A DNA stretch of 64,000 nucleotides from Myxococcota bacterium (GTDB taxonomy: Bacteria > Myxococcota > XYA12-FULL-58-9 > JALHOP01): NCBI GenBank assembly GCA_022842935.1, contig JALHOP010000005.1:124001-188000 (forward strand). Direction: 5' to 3'. Below the pieces are notes generated by a model. It ran no database searches. It was not told the DNA's origin and saw only the letters and a list, made by a program, of their open reading frames with translations. Position 1 is the first letter of the stretch; the number at the start of each line of letters is the position of its first letter. A program made the translations under genes and the position numbers. Positions 16,624-25,696 of the stretch are shown in pieces.

Positions 16624-17379
16624 ATGCTGTCACTCGTTCTAGCTCTCGCGTTGGGCGTCCAGTACGAAGACATCCATCAGCGCTTCACCGTCGACCTGCC
16701 CGACCAGTGGCAGCTCGCGCCCATGCCAGGCGACACCGGCGGTGTGACCTTCAGGCGCACGCGCGAGCAGGCGCTCGCCATCGTTTCCATACGCGTCACC
16801 GAAGTCAAAAAGACGTCGCTCGACACCTACGCGAAGAGCATCGTGTCGCAAACCGAGAAGCAAAAGTCCTATCGACGCCTCGCGGCTGGCCTCGACAAGT
16901 TAGCTGGTGTGTCCGCGTACCGTCATCGGTACGCGCTCGATATCGATGACGAAGGCAAGCTGAAGAAGACGGCTGAAGACCGCATGGTCGTGATTAACGG
17001 CATTGGTTATGTCATCCACACCGAGAGCCTCGACCAGACCTTCGACAGCTTCGCGATGGACTTCACGCACTTCATCGACACGTTTCGTCCGGCCGGCCAG
17101 CAAGGTCCGTCGCAGGCACAGCAGACGAACGCAGCGCGTCTCGTCCTCGTCGGTGTTTGGAGGATGGAAGACGACCGCAACACGGTGCTGCAGCTCAACC
17201 CGAACGGCACCATGGCGATGGCCGGCTATACCGGCATGTACCGCATCGACAGCGACAAGCTGATCATGCAGATCGCCGGCGGCCAGTCGGAGACCTTCAC
17301 CTGGAACCTGGTCGACGACACGCTGACGTTGGTCGCGCCGCAGCTAGGCGCGCCCATCCGCTACAAGAAGCAGAAATAG
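16624..17379 (+). CDS. Exported two-domain protein (PsbP/DcrB-like plus lipocalin-like)
   Basis: A 251-aa protein with a very short hydrophobic start (MLSLVLALALGV). Residues about 12-155 look like a PsbP/DcrB-type fold (YEDIHQRFTVDLPDQWQL, VTFRRTREQALAIVSIRV, THFIDTFRP). Residues about 170-250 form a small beta domain (VGVWRMEDDRNTVLQLNPNG, MYRIDSDKLIMQIAGG) similar to lipocalin-like domains with a GxW start. Function is unknown; periplasmic location is likely. The gene follows yicC by 18 bp. Confidence 0.65.
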   Translation: MLSLVLALALGVQYEDIHQRFTVDLPDQWQLAPMPGDTGGVTFRRTREQALAIVSIRVTEVKKTSLDTYAKSIVSQTEKQKSYRRLAAGLDKLAGVSAYRHRYALDIDDEGKLKKTAEDRMVVINGIGYVIHTESLDQTFDSFAMDFTHFIDTFRPAGQQGPSQAQQTNAARLVLVGVWRMEDDRNTVLQLNPNGTMAMAGYTGMYRIDSDKLIMQIAGGQSETFTWNLVDDTLTLVAPQLGAPIRYKKQK

Positions 17380-17490
17380 GGCCCGACCTCGAGTCGCGCG
17401 CACTGGCCCAAGCCCCCCGCCGCCGCTCTTGCCGAATCGCCCCGCGACCCGATCGCCTTTTGCCCGCTTTTGTGCCAAAGGGGCCAGGCA

Positions 17491-19020
17491 ATGTCCGAAG
17501 CTACCAAAGACTCTGACCTGATGCAGCGCATCGTTAGCCTCTGCAAGCGCAGGGGCTTTGTCTTTCAATCGAGTGAAATCTACGGAGGGCTCAAGAGCGC
17601 CTACGACTACGGTCCCCTCGGCGTCGAGCTCAAGCGCAACCTCATGAACGAGTGGTGGCGCGCCATGGTGCATGAGCGCGAGGACGTGGTCGGCATCGAC
17701 GCCTCGATCATCATGCACCCCAAGGTCTGGGAGGCCTCAGGGCACCTGGCGGGCTTCTCCGATCCGCTGGTCGACTGTCGCAATTGCAAGGCGCGCTTTC
17801 GTGCCGACAAGGCGCCACGCGGTGAGGCCGGTAGCGAAGTCGAGTACCAGGAGGGGGGCAAGAAGAGCGGCAAGAAGCTCAAGGGGACCGTTCAGCCTCG
17901 CGGTTACGTTTGCCCGGTTTGCGGCGGCCCTGATCTGTCGGACGAACGTCAGTTCAACCTGATGTTCCGCACGCAGCTCGGACCAGTCGATGTCATTGGT
18001 GAGCTTGCGAGCTTCGTCGAGAAGAACCGCGAGCTCACGGGCGCCGATCTGCGTAAGGCGCTCGAAGAACGAGTCCGCGAAAGCGCAGTCTTCCTGCGCC
18101 CCGAGACGGCTCAAGCGATGTTCGTGCAGTTCTTGAACGTGCAGCAGACCATGTCGATGAAGGTCCCTTTCGGCATTGCGCAGATGGGCAAGAGCTTCCG
18201 CAACGAGATTACTGTCGAGCACTTCATCTTCCGCTCCTGCGAGTTCGAGCAGATGGAGATGGAATTCTTCTGCGAGCCAGGGACCCAGGCTGAATGGCTC
18301 GAGTACTGGCGCAATCAGCGCATGAACTGGTGGAAGCGCTACGCCAACGACAAGCAGAAGTTCCGCTTTCGCGAACATGAGGCCGACGAGCTCGCGCACT
18401 ACGCCGACAAGACTTACGATATCGAATACGAATACCCGTGGGGCTGGGGTGAGCTCGAGGGTGTTGCGTCGCGCACCGACTACGACCTGGGCAAGCACCA
18501 AGAACACTCGGGCACCAAGCTCAGCTACTTCGATCAACAGAAGAACGACCCGGCGACAGGCAAGCCGGGCTGGCGCTACTTGCCCTACGTGATCGAGCCT
18601 GCCGCCGGCGCAACGCGCGGCCTGCTCGTCTATCTGATCGACGCGTACCGAGAGGAAGCGATTCCCGGAAAGACCGGCGAGGACGCCACCCGCACCGTCT
18701 TGAAGCTGCACCCGCGTCTCGCGCCCATCAAGGCGGCCGTCCTACCCCTGGTGAAGAAGGACGGCATGCCGGAGATTGGTCGCGACCTCGTCAAGCAGTT
18801 CTTCAAGGCCGGAGTTAACGCCAGCTACGACGAGCAGCATGCGATCGGTAAACGCTATCGCAGACATGACGAGGCCGGCACTCCGTACTGCATCACCATC
18901 GACGGTCAAACGAAGGAAGACGAAACCGTCACGATTCGCGACCGCGACAGCATGCAGCAGGAGCGCATCCCCGCCGCGAGAGCCCTCGAGATCGTCCAGG
19001 CACGCCTGCGCGAGGCGTAA
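17491..19020 (+). CDS. glyS: Glycyl-tRNA synthetase, dimeric type
   Basis: A 509-aa class II synthetase of the alpha-2 (archaeal/eukaryote-like, also in many bacteria) type. It begins IVSLCKRRGFVFQSSEIYGG (motif 1 region), with motif 2 FRNEITVEHFIFRSCEFEQM and motif 3 in the ATRGLLVYLIDAYR region near residue 370. A Cys-pair zinc site is seen (VDCRNCKAR, VCPVCGG). The C-terminal anticodon-binding domain ends with TIRDRDSMQQERIPA. It charges tRNA-Gly with glycine. ATG 17491 is chosen because AAAGGGG lies 8-9 bp upstream. Confidence 0.95.
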   Translation: MSEATKDSDLMQRIVSLCKRRGFVFQSSEIYGGLKSAYDYGPLGVELKRNLMNEWWRAMVHEREDVVGIDASIIMHPKVWEASGHLAGFSDPLVDCRNCKARFRADKAPRGEAGSEVEYQEGGKKSGKKLKGTVQPRGYVCPVCGGPDLSDERQFNLMFRTQLGPVDVIGELASFVEKNRELTGADLRKALEERVRESAVFLRPETAQAMFVQFLNVQQTMSMKVPFGIAQMGKSFRNEITVEHFIFRSCEFEQMEMEFFCEPGTQAEWLEYWRNQRMNWWKRYANDKQKFRFREHEADELAHYADKTYDIEYEYPWGWGELEGVASRTDYDLGKHQEHSGTKLSYFDQQKNDPATGKPGWRYLPYVIEPAAGATRGLLVYLIDAYREEAIPGKTGEDATRTVLKLHPRLAPIKAAVLPLVKKDGMPEIGRDLVKQFFKAGVNASYDEQHAIGKRYRRHDEAGTPYCITIDGQTKEDETVTIRDRDSMQQERIPAARALEIVQARLREA

Positions 19021-19043
19021 CCGCCACGTGGGTCGTCCGGGAA

Positions 19044-19064
19044 GCCGACCAGTTGGAGGTCGGC
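19044..19064. terminator. Hairpin between convergent genes
   Basis: GCCGACC (19044-19050), loop AGTTGGA, GGTCGGC (19058-19064): a perfect 7-bp stem between glyS and the convergent TPR gene. No T-tract on either side, so termination is only likely. Confidence 0.4.
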
Positions 19065-19071
19065 TCACGCG

Positions 19072-20106
19072 TCATGGCGCGCGCTCGCCTCGCTGAATGC
19101 GGGCGAGCTGCGCCGCCGCTTCCTTTGCCGCTGCCTTGTCGCCGAACTTGCGGGCTGCCTCTTTCACGTCACGCCAGACTTCGACGCTGTCATTGTGCTC
19201 GACAGCGAGCACTTTGAGCGCCTCGTAGCCTTCGCGGTCTCCCGCGCGCCAGGCGAGCTGCGCGCGGCGTAAACGTACCCAGGGGTGGTCGCCTTTGAGC
19301 TCTGCGGCGCGGTCGACGCGCGTCTTCGCCTCCGCCAGCCGATTCAGCGCAACGAGCGCACCCGCCGATCCGAGATACGCGCCCGCGTCGTTCGGACGGC
19401 CGCGCGCCAGCAGCTCGTAGTCTGCAAAAGCCCGCTCGTAGTCGTCCGACATCATCCTTAGGCGGGCGCGCAGCTTCAACGCGTTGGCGTCGGTGCCGTC
19501 GGCTCGCAACGAGCTCGTGCAGGCTTCGATGGCGCCGGCGAGGTCGCCCTGGGCGGCACGCGCTTCGGCGAGCAGGAGCCAAGCATCGGGTCGCCCCGGA
19601 TCTTTTTCGACGATCGGCTCGAGCGCGGCCGCGGCGGCCTTGGCGTCGCCGCTTTCGAGCAACGCGTACGCGTAGTCCTGCTGAATACGCAAATCGTGCG
19701 GGGCCATCGCCAAAGCTCGTTTGAGCTCGGCTACGCCTTCAGCGCCGCGCTTCTGCAGCAGGAGAGTGAGGCCCAGCTGCTGCACGAACTCGACATCGTC
19801 GGGAACCTTGGCTAGCCACTCGCGGTAGATGCGCTCCGCATTCGCATAATCACCAGCGATATCATAGACGCTCGCGAGCTCGGCCGACTCGTCGCGCCCG
19901 GCGGCGCCCATCGAACGCGCTCTCTCGTATTGAACGATCGCGTCTTGGAGACGCTCCGCTTGAGCGTACGCGCGTGCCACTGCCAACGTGTCGGCAATGC
20001 TCATCGGCGGTTCGTCGCGAGAGCCGGCGCGTGGTCCATCGCTTGATTTTGCGCAGGCGAGGACGGCGAGGACAGAAGCGGTCAGGAGGTGGCGCGCGAT
20101 GGTCAT
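19072..20106 (-). CDS. TPR-repeat lipoprotein
   Basis: A 344-aa protein with lipoprotein signal MTIARHLLTASVLAVLAC (Cys 18). The rest is a chain of tetratricopeptide repeats (for example AQAERLQDAIVQYERARSMG, AGDYANAERIYREWLAKVPD, QGDLAGAIEACTSSLRADGT), about eight repeats over residues 35-335. Such lipoproteins act as scaffolds at the outer membrane. The partner is unknown. It is divergent from mreB with 99 bp between them. Confidence 0.8.
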   Translation of the reverse strand: MTIARHLLTASVLAVLACAKSSDGPRAGSRDEPPMSIADTLAVARAYAQAERLQDAIVQYERARSMGAAGRDESAELASVYDIAGDYANAERIYREWLAKVPDDVEFVQQLGLTLLLQKRGAEGVAELKRALAMAPHDLRIQQDYAYALLESGDAKAAAAALEPIVEKDPGRPDAWLLLAEARAAQGDLAGAIEACTSSLRADGTDANALKLRARLRMMSDDYERAFADYELLARGRPNDAGAYLGSAGALVALNRLAEAKTRVDRAAELKGDHPWVRLRRAQLAWRAGDREGYEALKVLAVEHNDSVEVWRDVKEAARKFGDKAAAKEAAAQLARIQRGERAP

Positions 20107-20205
20107 GACGCCGTCGGAGATAGCCAGCGAGGGTCGCCAAGTCCAGGCGAGGGCTCCGAAACGATTGCCTAGAGCTACGCACTCCTAGTACGAGACGATC
20201 GACCC

Positions 20206-21243
20206 ATGTTCGATCCAATTCTCGGCCTCTTCTCGACTGACCTTGCCATCGACCTGGGCACGGCGAACACCCTGGTCTACGTCCGCAAGCGCGGTATCGT
20301 GGTCAACGAGCCCTCGGTCGTCGCAATCGCCAAGAACGGCGGGCAGCAGAAGGTCGTTGCCGTCGGCCTCGAAGCGAAGAACATGCTCGGCAAGACACCG
20401 GGCAACATCGTCGCCATTCGTCCCATGCGCGACGGCGTGATCGCCGACTTCACCGTCACCGAAGCGATGCTGAAGTACTTCATCGCCAAGATTCACAATC
20501 GCCGGCACTTCGTGCGCTCGCGCCTCATCATCTCGGTGCCTGCGGGGATCACCAACGTCGAGCGCAAAGCGGTCCGCGAAGCAGCCGAAAACGCGGGGGT
20601 CCGGCAGGTCTGGCTCATCGAGCAGCCCATGGCCGCGGCTATTGGCGCCGGTCTCCCGGTCCGTGAAGCGCGTGGCAATATGATCGTCGACATCGGAGGC
20701 GGCACCACCGACGTCGCCGTGGTGTCGATGTCTGGCATGGTGACCAACGTGACGCTCAAGGTCGCTGGCGACAAGCTCGACGAAGCGATCATCAACTACG
20801 TCCGTCGCAATCACAATATGCTCATCGGTGAGCGAACCGCTGAGCAGATCAAGTTTCAGCTGGGTAGCGTCTGGGCTCCGGACGATGCGGTCGAGCCGAC
20901 GCCCATGGACGTGAAGGGTCGCGACCTCATCAGCGGCGTTCCAAAGTCCATCGAGCTGACGGCGCCCGAAGTGCGTGACGCCTTGGCGGACTGCGCCCGC
21001 AGTATTCTCGAAGCGGTGAAGGCGACGCTCGAAAAGACGCCGCCTGAGCTCGCTGGCGACATTTCCGACCGCGGCATCGTCTTGGCGGGAGGCGGAGCCG
21101 GTTTGCGGGGGCTCGCCACCATGCTGCGCGAAGAAATCGGAATCCCCGCGTTCGTCGCTGACGAGCCGCTCCTTTCAGTGGTCAAAGGCGCGGGCATGGT
21201 CCTCGAGGATATCGAGGGCTACAAGCAGATCCTCATTGATTGA
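20206..21243 (+). CDS. mreB: Rod shape-determining protein MreB
   Basis: A 345-aa actin-family ATPase. Landmarks are the amphipathic membrane-binding start MFDPILGLF, phosphate 1 DLAIDLGTANTLVYV, connect 1 VIADFTVTEAML, phosphate 2 MIVDIGGGTTDVAVVSM and the adenosine motif GIVLAGGGAGLRGL. It polymerises under the inner membrane and directs lateral wall synthesis. No mreC follows; instead the stop overlaps a pseudouridine synthase start by 8 bp, an arrangement unlike the common mreBCD operon. Confidence 0.95.
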   Translation: MFDPILGLFSTDLAIDLGTANTLVYVRKRGIVVNEPSVVAIAKNGGQQKVVAVGLEAKNMLGKTPGNIVAIRPMRDGVIADFTVTEAMLKYFIAKIHNRRHFVRSRLIISVPAGITNVERKAVREAAENAGVRQVWLIEQPMAAAIGAGLPVREARGNMIVDIGGGTTDVAVVSMSGMVTNVTLKVAGDKLDEAIINYVRRNHNMLIGERTAEQIKFQLGSVWAPDDAVEPTPMDVKGRDLISGVPKSIELTAPEVRDALADCARSILEAVKATLEKTPPELAGDISDRGIVLAGGGAGLRGLATMLREEIGIPAFVADEPLLSVVKGAGMVLEDIEGYKQILID

Positions 21244-22165
21244 GCTAGTCGTCGAGACGGCCGACGACGGCGAGAAGCTCGACCGCATCGTGGCGCGTGC
21301 CCTCAACGTGTCCCGCCGGATCGCCCGTGTCGTCATCGGTGAAGGTGGCGTCACGGTGAACGGCAAGCCCTGGAAGATCATCGCCAAGCCGGTGAGGGCA
21401 GGGGCCAAGGTCGCCATCGACCGCTCGCGCGAAGCCGTCGCCGAGCAGCACCAGCCGCAAGGCGAAGCAACGCTCGAACCTCAACGCATCCTCCACTACG
21501 ACCGTGAGCTCGTGGTCGTCGACAAACCCGCGGGTCTTCTCTCGGAGACGGACCGCATCGGCAGTGTCTCTCTCCAAACCCTCGTGCCAAAACTCCTCGC
21601 CGCCATGAACGAGCGTAACCGCGACATCTGGCTCGTCCATCGCCTCGATGCCGGGACGAGCGGCGTCATCGTGCTCGCGCGGACGGCGGCTGCCGCGCGT
21701 AAGCTGGACGCGACGTTTCGCGAGACCAAGGCAACCAAGCGCTACCTCGCTCTTTGTAACGGTAGGCTCAGCACACCGCGCGATGTCGACGCTGCTATTG
21801 GCCGCGCGCAGGGCACGCGTCAGAAGGTCGATCCACAAGAGGGCAAGCCGGCGTTCACGACGCTCGTGCCACGTGCGGTGGGCACGACGGCAACGCTGGT
21901 CGAAGCAAGACCGAGAACCGGGCGAACCCACCAGATCCGCGTCCATGCAGCGCACGCTGGTCACCCACTCTTGGGCGATCGGCTCTACGGTGGGCCTGTC
22001 TACACCGCGAGCACGCCGCCACAGGCGATCGGGCGCGTAATGCTCCACGCGCACAGCTTGACGGTGCCGCATCCGGCGACGGGGAAGCCCACCTGCTGGA
22101 TCGCCACGCCGCCAAAAGACTTCGTCGCGCTCGCGACGACCTTGGGTCTCGCTGACGGCCTGTGA
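21236..22165 (+). CDS. RluA-family pseudouridine synthase
   Basis: A 309-aa protein. It has an N-terminal S4-like RNA-binding domain (KLDRIVARALNVSRRIARVV, VTVNGKPWKI), then the catalytic domain with HRLDAGTSGVIVLAR (catalytic Asp138) and RTGRTHQIRVHAAHAGHPLLGD. It isomerises uridine in rRNA or tRNA; the target cannot be told. The start is TTG 21236, inside the mreB stop region, indicating translational coupling. Confidence 0.88.
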   Translation: MIELVVETADDGEKLDRIVARALNVSRRIARVVIGEGGVTVNGKPWKIIAKPVRAGAKVAIDRSREAVAEQHQPQGEATLEPQRILHYDRELVVVDKPAGLLSETDRIGSVSLQTLVPKLLAAMNERNRDIWLVHRLDAGTSGVIVLARTAAAARKLDATFRETKATKRYLALCNGRLSTPRDVDAAIGRAQGTRQKVDPQEGKPAFTTLVPRAVGTTATLVEARPRTGRTHQIRVHAAHAGHPLLGDRLYGGPVYTASTPPQAIGRVMLHAHSLTVPHPATGKPTCWIATPPKDFVALATTLGLADGL

Positions 22166-22179
22166 TAGGCGCGCATCCC

Positions 22180-22995
22180 ATGGCTGGCCGAGTGAAATTC
22201 GACAAACAGACGGCCGCGAAAGCGGACAAGCACGCACTCTATCTGCTGTCGGTGCAGGACCCCGATAGCGACATTCGTTTCATGGACCGCGTCTTCAAGA
22301 AAGAGAGGGGGCGGTTGCCTCTGACCTTGCGCGAGGACTTCTGCGGCACCGCGAAGCTCTGCGCCGATTGGGTCGCCAAGAAGGCCGACGGCGAGGCCTG
22401 GGGCTTGGATCTGCACGCCCCGACCATGAAATACGGACACGACCACTATGTGAAGCCGCTTGGCGAGAGGGGGGCGCGCGTCCACTTGCTCGAACGCGAC
22501 GTCCTCGATGGCATGACGACGCGAGTCGATGTCGCTGTCGCCTTCAATTTCTCGTATTGCGTGTTCAAGGACCGCAAGACGCTCGTCCGCTATTACGAGT
22601 CTGTGAGGCGCGGCCTCGACGACGATGGCGTCTTCTTCACCGATATCCACGGCGGACCCGATGCTCAGATCGAGGTCGTCGAGCGTACCAAGCACCCGGC
22701 TTTTACCTATGTCTGGGAGCAGGCTGTGATGGACGCTGTGAGCGCGCACGCCATGCGCTACATCAGCTTCGAGTTCCGCGACGGCACGAAGCTCAACCGC
22801 GCCTTCAGTTACGACTGGCGCATCTGGACGCTGCCCGAGATGGTCGACGCGCTCTACGAAGCCGGTTTCGCGCGGGTCGATGTCTATTGGGAGGGCGCGA
22901 CATCGAGCGGCGAGGGCAATGGCGTTTTCCGCAAGGTCAAGCGCGCCGACAACGAAGACTCGTGGATTGCCTACCTTGCCGCTTGGCCGCGCTAG
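22180..22995 (+). CDS. SAM-dependent methyltransferase
   Basis: A 271-aa protein (ATG 22180; GTG 22162, overlapping the previous stop, is an alternative). The class I methyltransferase fold is visible: LREDFCGTAKLCADWV (motif I variant), GLDLHAPTM (acidic strand-2 end), VDVAVAFNFSYCVF (motif II), and DDGVFFTDIHGG. The C-terminal part resembles the small-molecule methyltransferases that end with a Tyr/Trp-rich lid (YDWRIWTLPEMVDALYEAGF). Substrate unknown. It is third in the mreB operon. Confidence 0.75.
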   Translation: MAGRVKFDKQTAAKADKHALYLLSVQDPDSDIRFMDRVFKKERGRLPLTLREDFCGTAKLCADWVAKKADGEAWGLDLHAPTMKYGHDHYVKPLGERGARVHLLERDVLDGMTTRVDVAVAFNFSYCVFKDRKTLVRYYESVRRGLDDDGVFFTDIHGGPDAQIEVVERTKHPAFTYVWEQAVMDAVSAHAMRYISFEFRDGTKLNRAFSYDWRIWTLPEMVDALYEAGFARVDVYWEGATSSGEGNGVFRKVKRADNEDSWIAYLAAWPR

Positions 22996-23008
22996 CCTTA
23001 CCCCGCCG

Positions 23009-23755
23009 CTAGGTGCGGTCGCGAAGGGCGAGGTCGAGGTGGCGTCGCAGCTGGGGCTGACCCCGTAGAGCCTCGACTTGCTCGGGGCTCAGCCGCTGAA
23101 CCAGCGCACGCATGAACTCGAGCTTGGCCCGATCGCCAGGCCTCGTGGTGTAGCGCTGCAGGGTGAGCCTCCGAAAGCTATCGCCGGGCTGCATCACCGA
23201 TAGGCGCTCGACGATGAGGCGTGACTCCTCTGCGGTGTCCCGGCGGGCCTGTACTACCGCGCCGGAGCCGGGTGCGACACCTCGGGTCGGTGGCTCACCG
23301 GGGGTCGCGCCTGGCGCGGCGCCTCCCTGTGCGTGGGGCGGGTTTGCGCCAGTCGCGGGGCGCGGCTCTTCGAGGGGGCGTGGTCGCGAGGCGTCGCGTA
23401 AGTGCGCGAGGACCTGCCAGAGTGGTGGATTGTCGCCGAGCTGGCTTAGGCGCTCGGGAGCCATTTCGCGGAGCTTTGCGAGCGCGTTGTCACGAAGCTG
23501 GCTGGGGAAATCGAAGCTACCCTCCGGGCGCCAGGCATCGGGCAGCCCGCGAAGCTCGCGCGTGTAGCGCTCGCGGACTGCGTCGATCGTACCGCTGGCG
23601 TCACGGCCGTACTCCGCCGCCCATTTGGCCACGACCTCGGCGTCGGTAGCGGTTGCGGGCATACCGAGCATCACGCGACGAAAGTCACCCGCTTGGTCGG
23701 TCGGACGGGGCTGCTGCTGTCCCCGCTCCGTTGTGCCTCCGAGTGGACCAACCAC
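23009..23755 (-). CDS. Cytoplasmic-type protein of unknown function with very strong ribosome binding site
   Basis: A 248-aa protein, no signal peptide. GTG 23755 is strongly supported: GGAGGTGATC (23766 to 23757), a full complement of the 16S rRNA 3' end, precedes it. The N-terminus is Gly/Gln/Pro-rich, a helical block covers about residues 25-120, then a Pro/Gly/Ala-rich linker, and a C-terminal helical block (LSVMQPGDSFRRLTLQRYTT, LEFMRALVQRLSPEQVEALR). I do not recognise a family. The layout resembles that of the transglycosylase-like protein at 59665-60960, with Pro-rich segments and no signal peptide. Confidence 0.6.
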   Translation of the reverse strand: MVGPLGGTTERGQQQPRPTDQAGDFRRVMLGMPATATDAEVVAKWAAEYGRDASGTIDAVRERYTRELRGLPDAWRPEGSFDFPSQLRDNALAKLREMAPERLSQLGDNPPLWQVLAHLRDASRPRPLEEPRPATGANPPHAQGGAAPGATPGEPPTRGVAPGSGAVVQARRDTAEESRLIVERLSVMQPGDSFRRLTLQRYTTRPGDRAKLEFMRALVQRLSPEQVEALRGQPQLRRHLDLALRDRT

Positions 23756-23756
23756 T

Positions 23757-23766
23757 GATCACCTCC
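23757..23766 (-). promoter_or_regulatory. Extended Shine-Dalgarno sequence
   Basis: GGAGGTGATC on the reverse strand is fully complementary to the 3' end of 16S rRNA and ends one base before GTG 23755. It decides the start of the 248-aa gene. Confidence 0.7.
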
Positions 23767-23839
23767 GCTTGGCAACGAGCCATAACGCATTCGTGGCGTC
23801 ATCGTCGGCCGAAGCGGCTTCGCCCCGAGTGCCCTTGTG

Positions 23840-25090
23840 TCACTTTAGCACGCCAGCGATGAGGTCGGCGTTTCGCTGTGCTGCGCCGCGTGAGGACAAT
23901 GCTTGGGCTCGCGCGAGCTCTCCGAGCTCACGGCGGCGTGGCTCACGCTCGAGGAGGTCCTTGAGCACGCGCTCGAGTTGGTCAGGGCTCGCCACCTGAA
24001 TGCCGCCACGACCCAGGAGCACCTGCACGCTGTCCGCGAAGTTGTGCATGAAAGGGCCGAAGATCGTGGGCTTGCCTGCCGCCGCGGGCTCGAGAATGTT
24101 CTGTCCTCCTCGGCGGACGAATGACCCGCCGACAAAGACGATGGTCGCCAGGGCATAACAGGCGGCAAGCTCTCCGATGGTGTCGAGCACCACCACGTCG
24201 TAGCCCGCACCGTCCTGGGAGCGCCGCTTGGCCTTGAATCCCAGAGTCTTGGCGATAGCGAGCACACGCTCTGCGCGCTCGGTGTAGCGCGGCGCGATGA
24301 CCATGCGGAGCTCTGGGAGGGAGGAGCGCAGGCGCGCAAAGACCCCGAGGAGGATCTCTTCCTCGTCTTCGTGCGTGCTGCCGGCCACCCAGATAGGCGC
24401 TCCGTCAGGGGACGCGATAGCGGAGCGCAGCTCTGCGACCTTTTCGGCGGGAGGGTCCGGCATCACGTTGTCGAACTTGGTGTTGCCGGTGGTCTGCATG
24501 ACGTGTTCGTCGACACCCAGCTTGCGGGCGTTCTCCGCCTGCTGATCGTCGCGCATGAGCAGCAGTGTAAAGCGCCGCAGCAGGTTACCGGTGAAAGCGA
24601 ACAAGCGCCGGTAAGAGCTGATGCGTGCGTCCGAGAAGCGGCCGTTGTGCAGCACCAATCGGACGCCTCGATCGTGCGCGTTCAAGATGAGCTGCGGCCA
24701 GATCTCGGTGTATTCGAGGACCAAAACATCGGGCGCGAGCCGCTTCAAGGCGCCGCGCACCGCGAAAGGGATGTCGTAGGGGAGGTAGGTCACGACTGAG
24801 ACGAAGCCCTGCTGGCGCTCGGCCATCGCGCGGCCGCTGTTCGTGATCGTCGACAGGACGATCTCGACGTCGGGGCGCGCGGCTTTGAGCGCCTTGAGCG
24901 TCGGAATGAGCGCGAGGACGTCGCCCGCTGAAGCGCCGTGGGCCCAGATGCGCGGGCCTCGCCCCTTTGGCAGACGCGGACCAAAGCCAAAGCGCTCGCG
25001 GTAGCCGGCGCGCAGCTTGGGGTGAAAGAACAGAAACGGCCACGCGACGCAAAACAGCACATAGCTCGCGAGGCCGAGGAGCAGACGCAT
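23840..25090 (-). CDS. waaA: 3-deoxy-D-manno-octulosonic acid (Kdo) transferase
   Basis: A 416-aa GT30 glycosyltransferase. One N-terminal membrane anchor (LLLGLASYVLFCVAWPFLFF) is followed by GPRIWAHGASAGDVLALIPT with the catalytic-Glu position replaced by Asp/Ala context (usual form is HxxSxGE), then APDVLVLEYTEIWPQLILNA, NGRFSDARISSYRR, the UDP/CMP-sugar-domain motifs TGNTKFDN, AGSTHEDEEEI and GGSFVRRGGQNILEPAAAGK. It adds Kdo to lipid A precursor at the cytoplasmic face. ATG 25090 gives the standard length. Confidence 0.88.
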   Translation of the reverse strand: MRLLLGLASYVLFCVAWPFLFFHPKLRAGYRERFGFGPRLPKGRGPRIWAHGASAGDVLALIPTLKALKAARPDVEIVLSTITNSGRAMAERQQGFVSVVTYLPYDIPFAVRGALKRLAPDVLVLEYTEIWPQLILNAHDRGVRLVLHNGRFSDARISSYRRLFAFTGNLLRRFTLLLMRDDQQAENARKLGVDEHVMQTTGNTKFDNVMPDPPAEKVAELRSAIASPDGAPIWVAGSTHEDEEEILLGVFARLRSSLPELRMVIAPRYTERAERVLAIAKTLGFKAKRRSQDGAGYDVVVLDTIGELAACYALATIVFVGGSFVRRGGQNILEPAAAGKPTIFGPFMHNFADSVQVLLGRGGIQVASPDQLERVLKDLLEREPRRRELGELARAQALSSRGAAQRNADLIAGVLK

Positions 25091-25160
25091 CGCCGACGGC
25101 TTACAAGGGCACGCCCCTTGTCGCAATCCTCCCGGCATCGGAGTATGCTGGTGGAGAAAC

Positions 25161-25619
25161 ATGGCACCGACAATGAAGCTCGGCGACTTGTTGCTCGAAG
25201 CGGGTGTGCTCACCCGCCGTACGCTGCAGACCGCGCTCGACTATCAGCAACGGCATCCCGGCAAATACAAGCTAGGCGAGACGCTCATCATGCTCGAGCT
25301 CGCGAGCGAGGAACAGATCCTCGACGGTTTGTCGCGAAAGCTTCGTCTGCCCGCAATCGATCTCACGCGCGTGCGCACTATCGCCAACGAGGCGCTTGCG
25401 ACCATCGACCGGGCTCTCGCGGAGCGCGAGCTGGTGCTCCCAATCTCCATCGAGCAGCGCGGCGCGAGCCGTCGCTTACAGCTCGCCATGGCGGACCCGA
25501 CGAACCTTACGGCTTTCGACAACCTTCAGTTCCGCCTCGGCCTGCCCGTCGACCCGCACCTGACGACCATCACCCACGTACGCGAGGCCATTCGTCGGTT
25601 TTACCCGCGGGCCCGCTAG
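25161..25619 (+). CDS. Stand-alone MshEN/GspE-N domain protein
   Basis: A 152-aa protein made of a single T2SSE-N/MshEN module: KLGDLLLEAGVLTRRTLQTA, then KLGETLIMLELASEEQILD, LSRKLRLPAIDL and LQLAMADPTNLTAFDNLQF. In pilus and type II secretion ATPases this domain binds partner proteins or cyclic-di-GMP. Here no ATPase domain follows, so it may be a small regulatory protein. It is divergent from waaA with 70 bp between them. Confidence 0.8.
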   Translation: MAPTMKLGDLLLEAGVLTRRTLQTALDYQQRHPGKYKLGETLIMLELASEEQILDGLSRKLRLPAIDLTRVRTIANEALATIDRALAERELVLPISIEQRGASRRLQLAMADPTNLTAFDNLQFRLGLPVDPHLTTITHVREAIRRFYPRAR

Positions 25620-25696
25620 CTCGAGCCGTTGCCCTTTTTCCTCGGGCGTGACATCTGAGCGCGGCAACTCGAACTGACCGCAACGGAGGGAATCTG

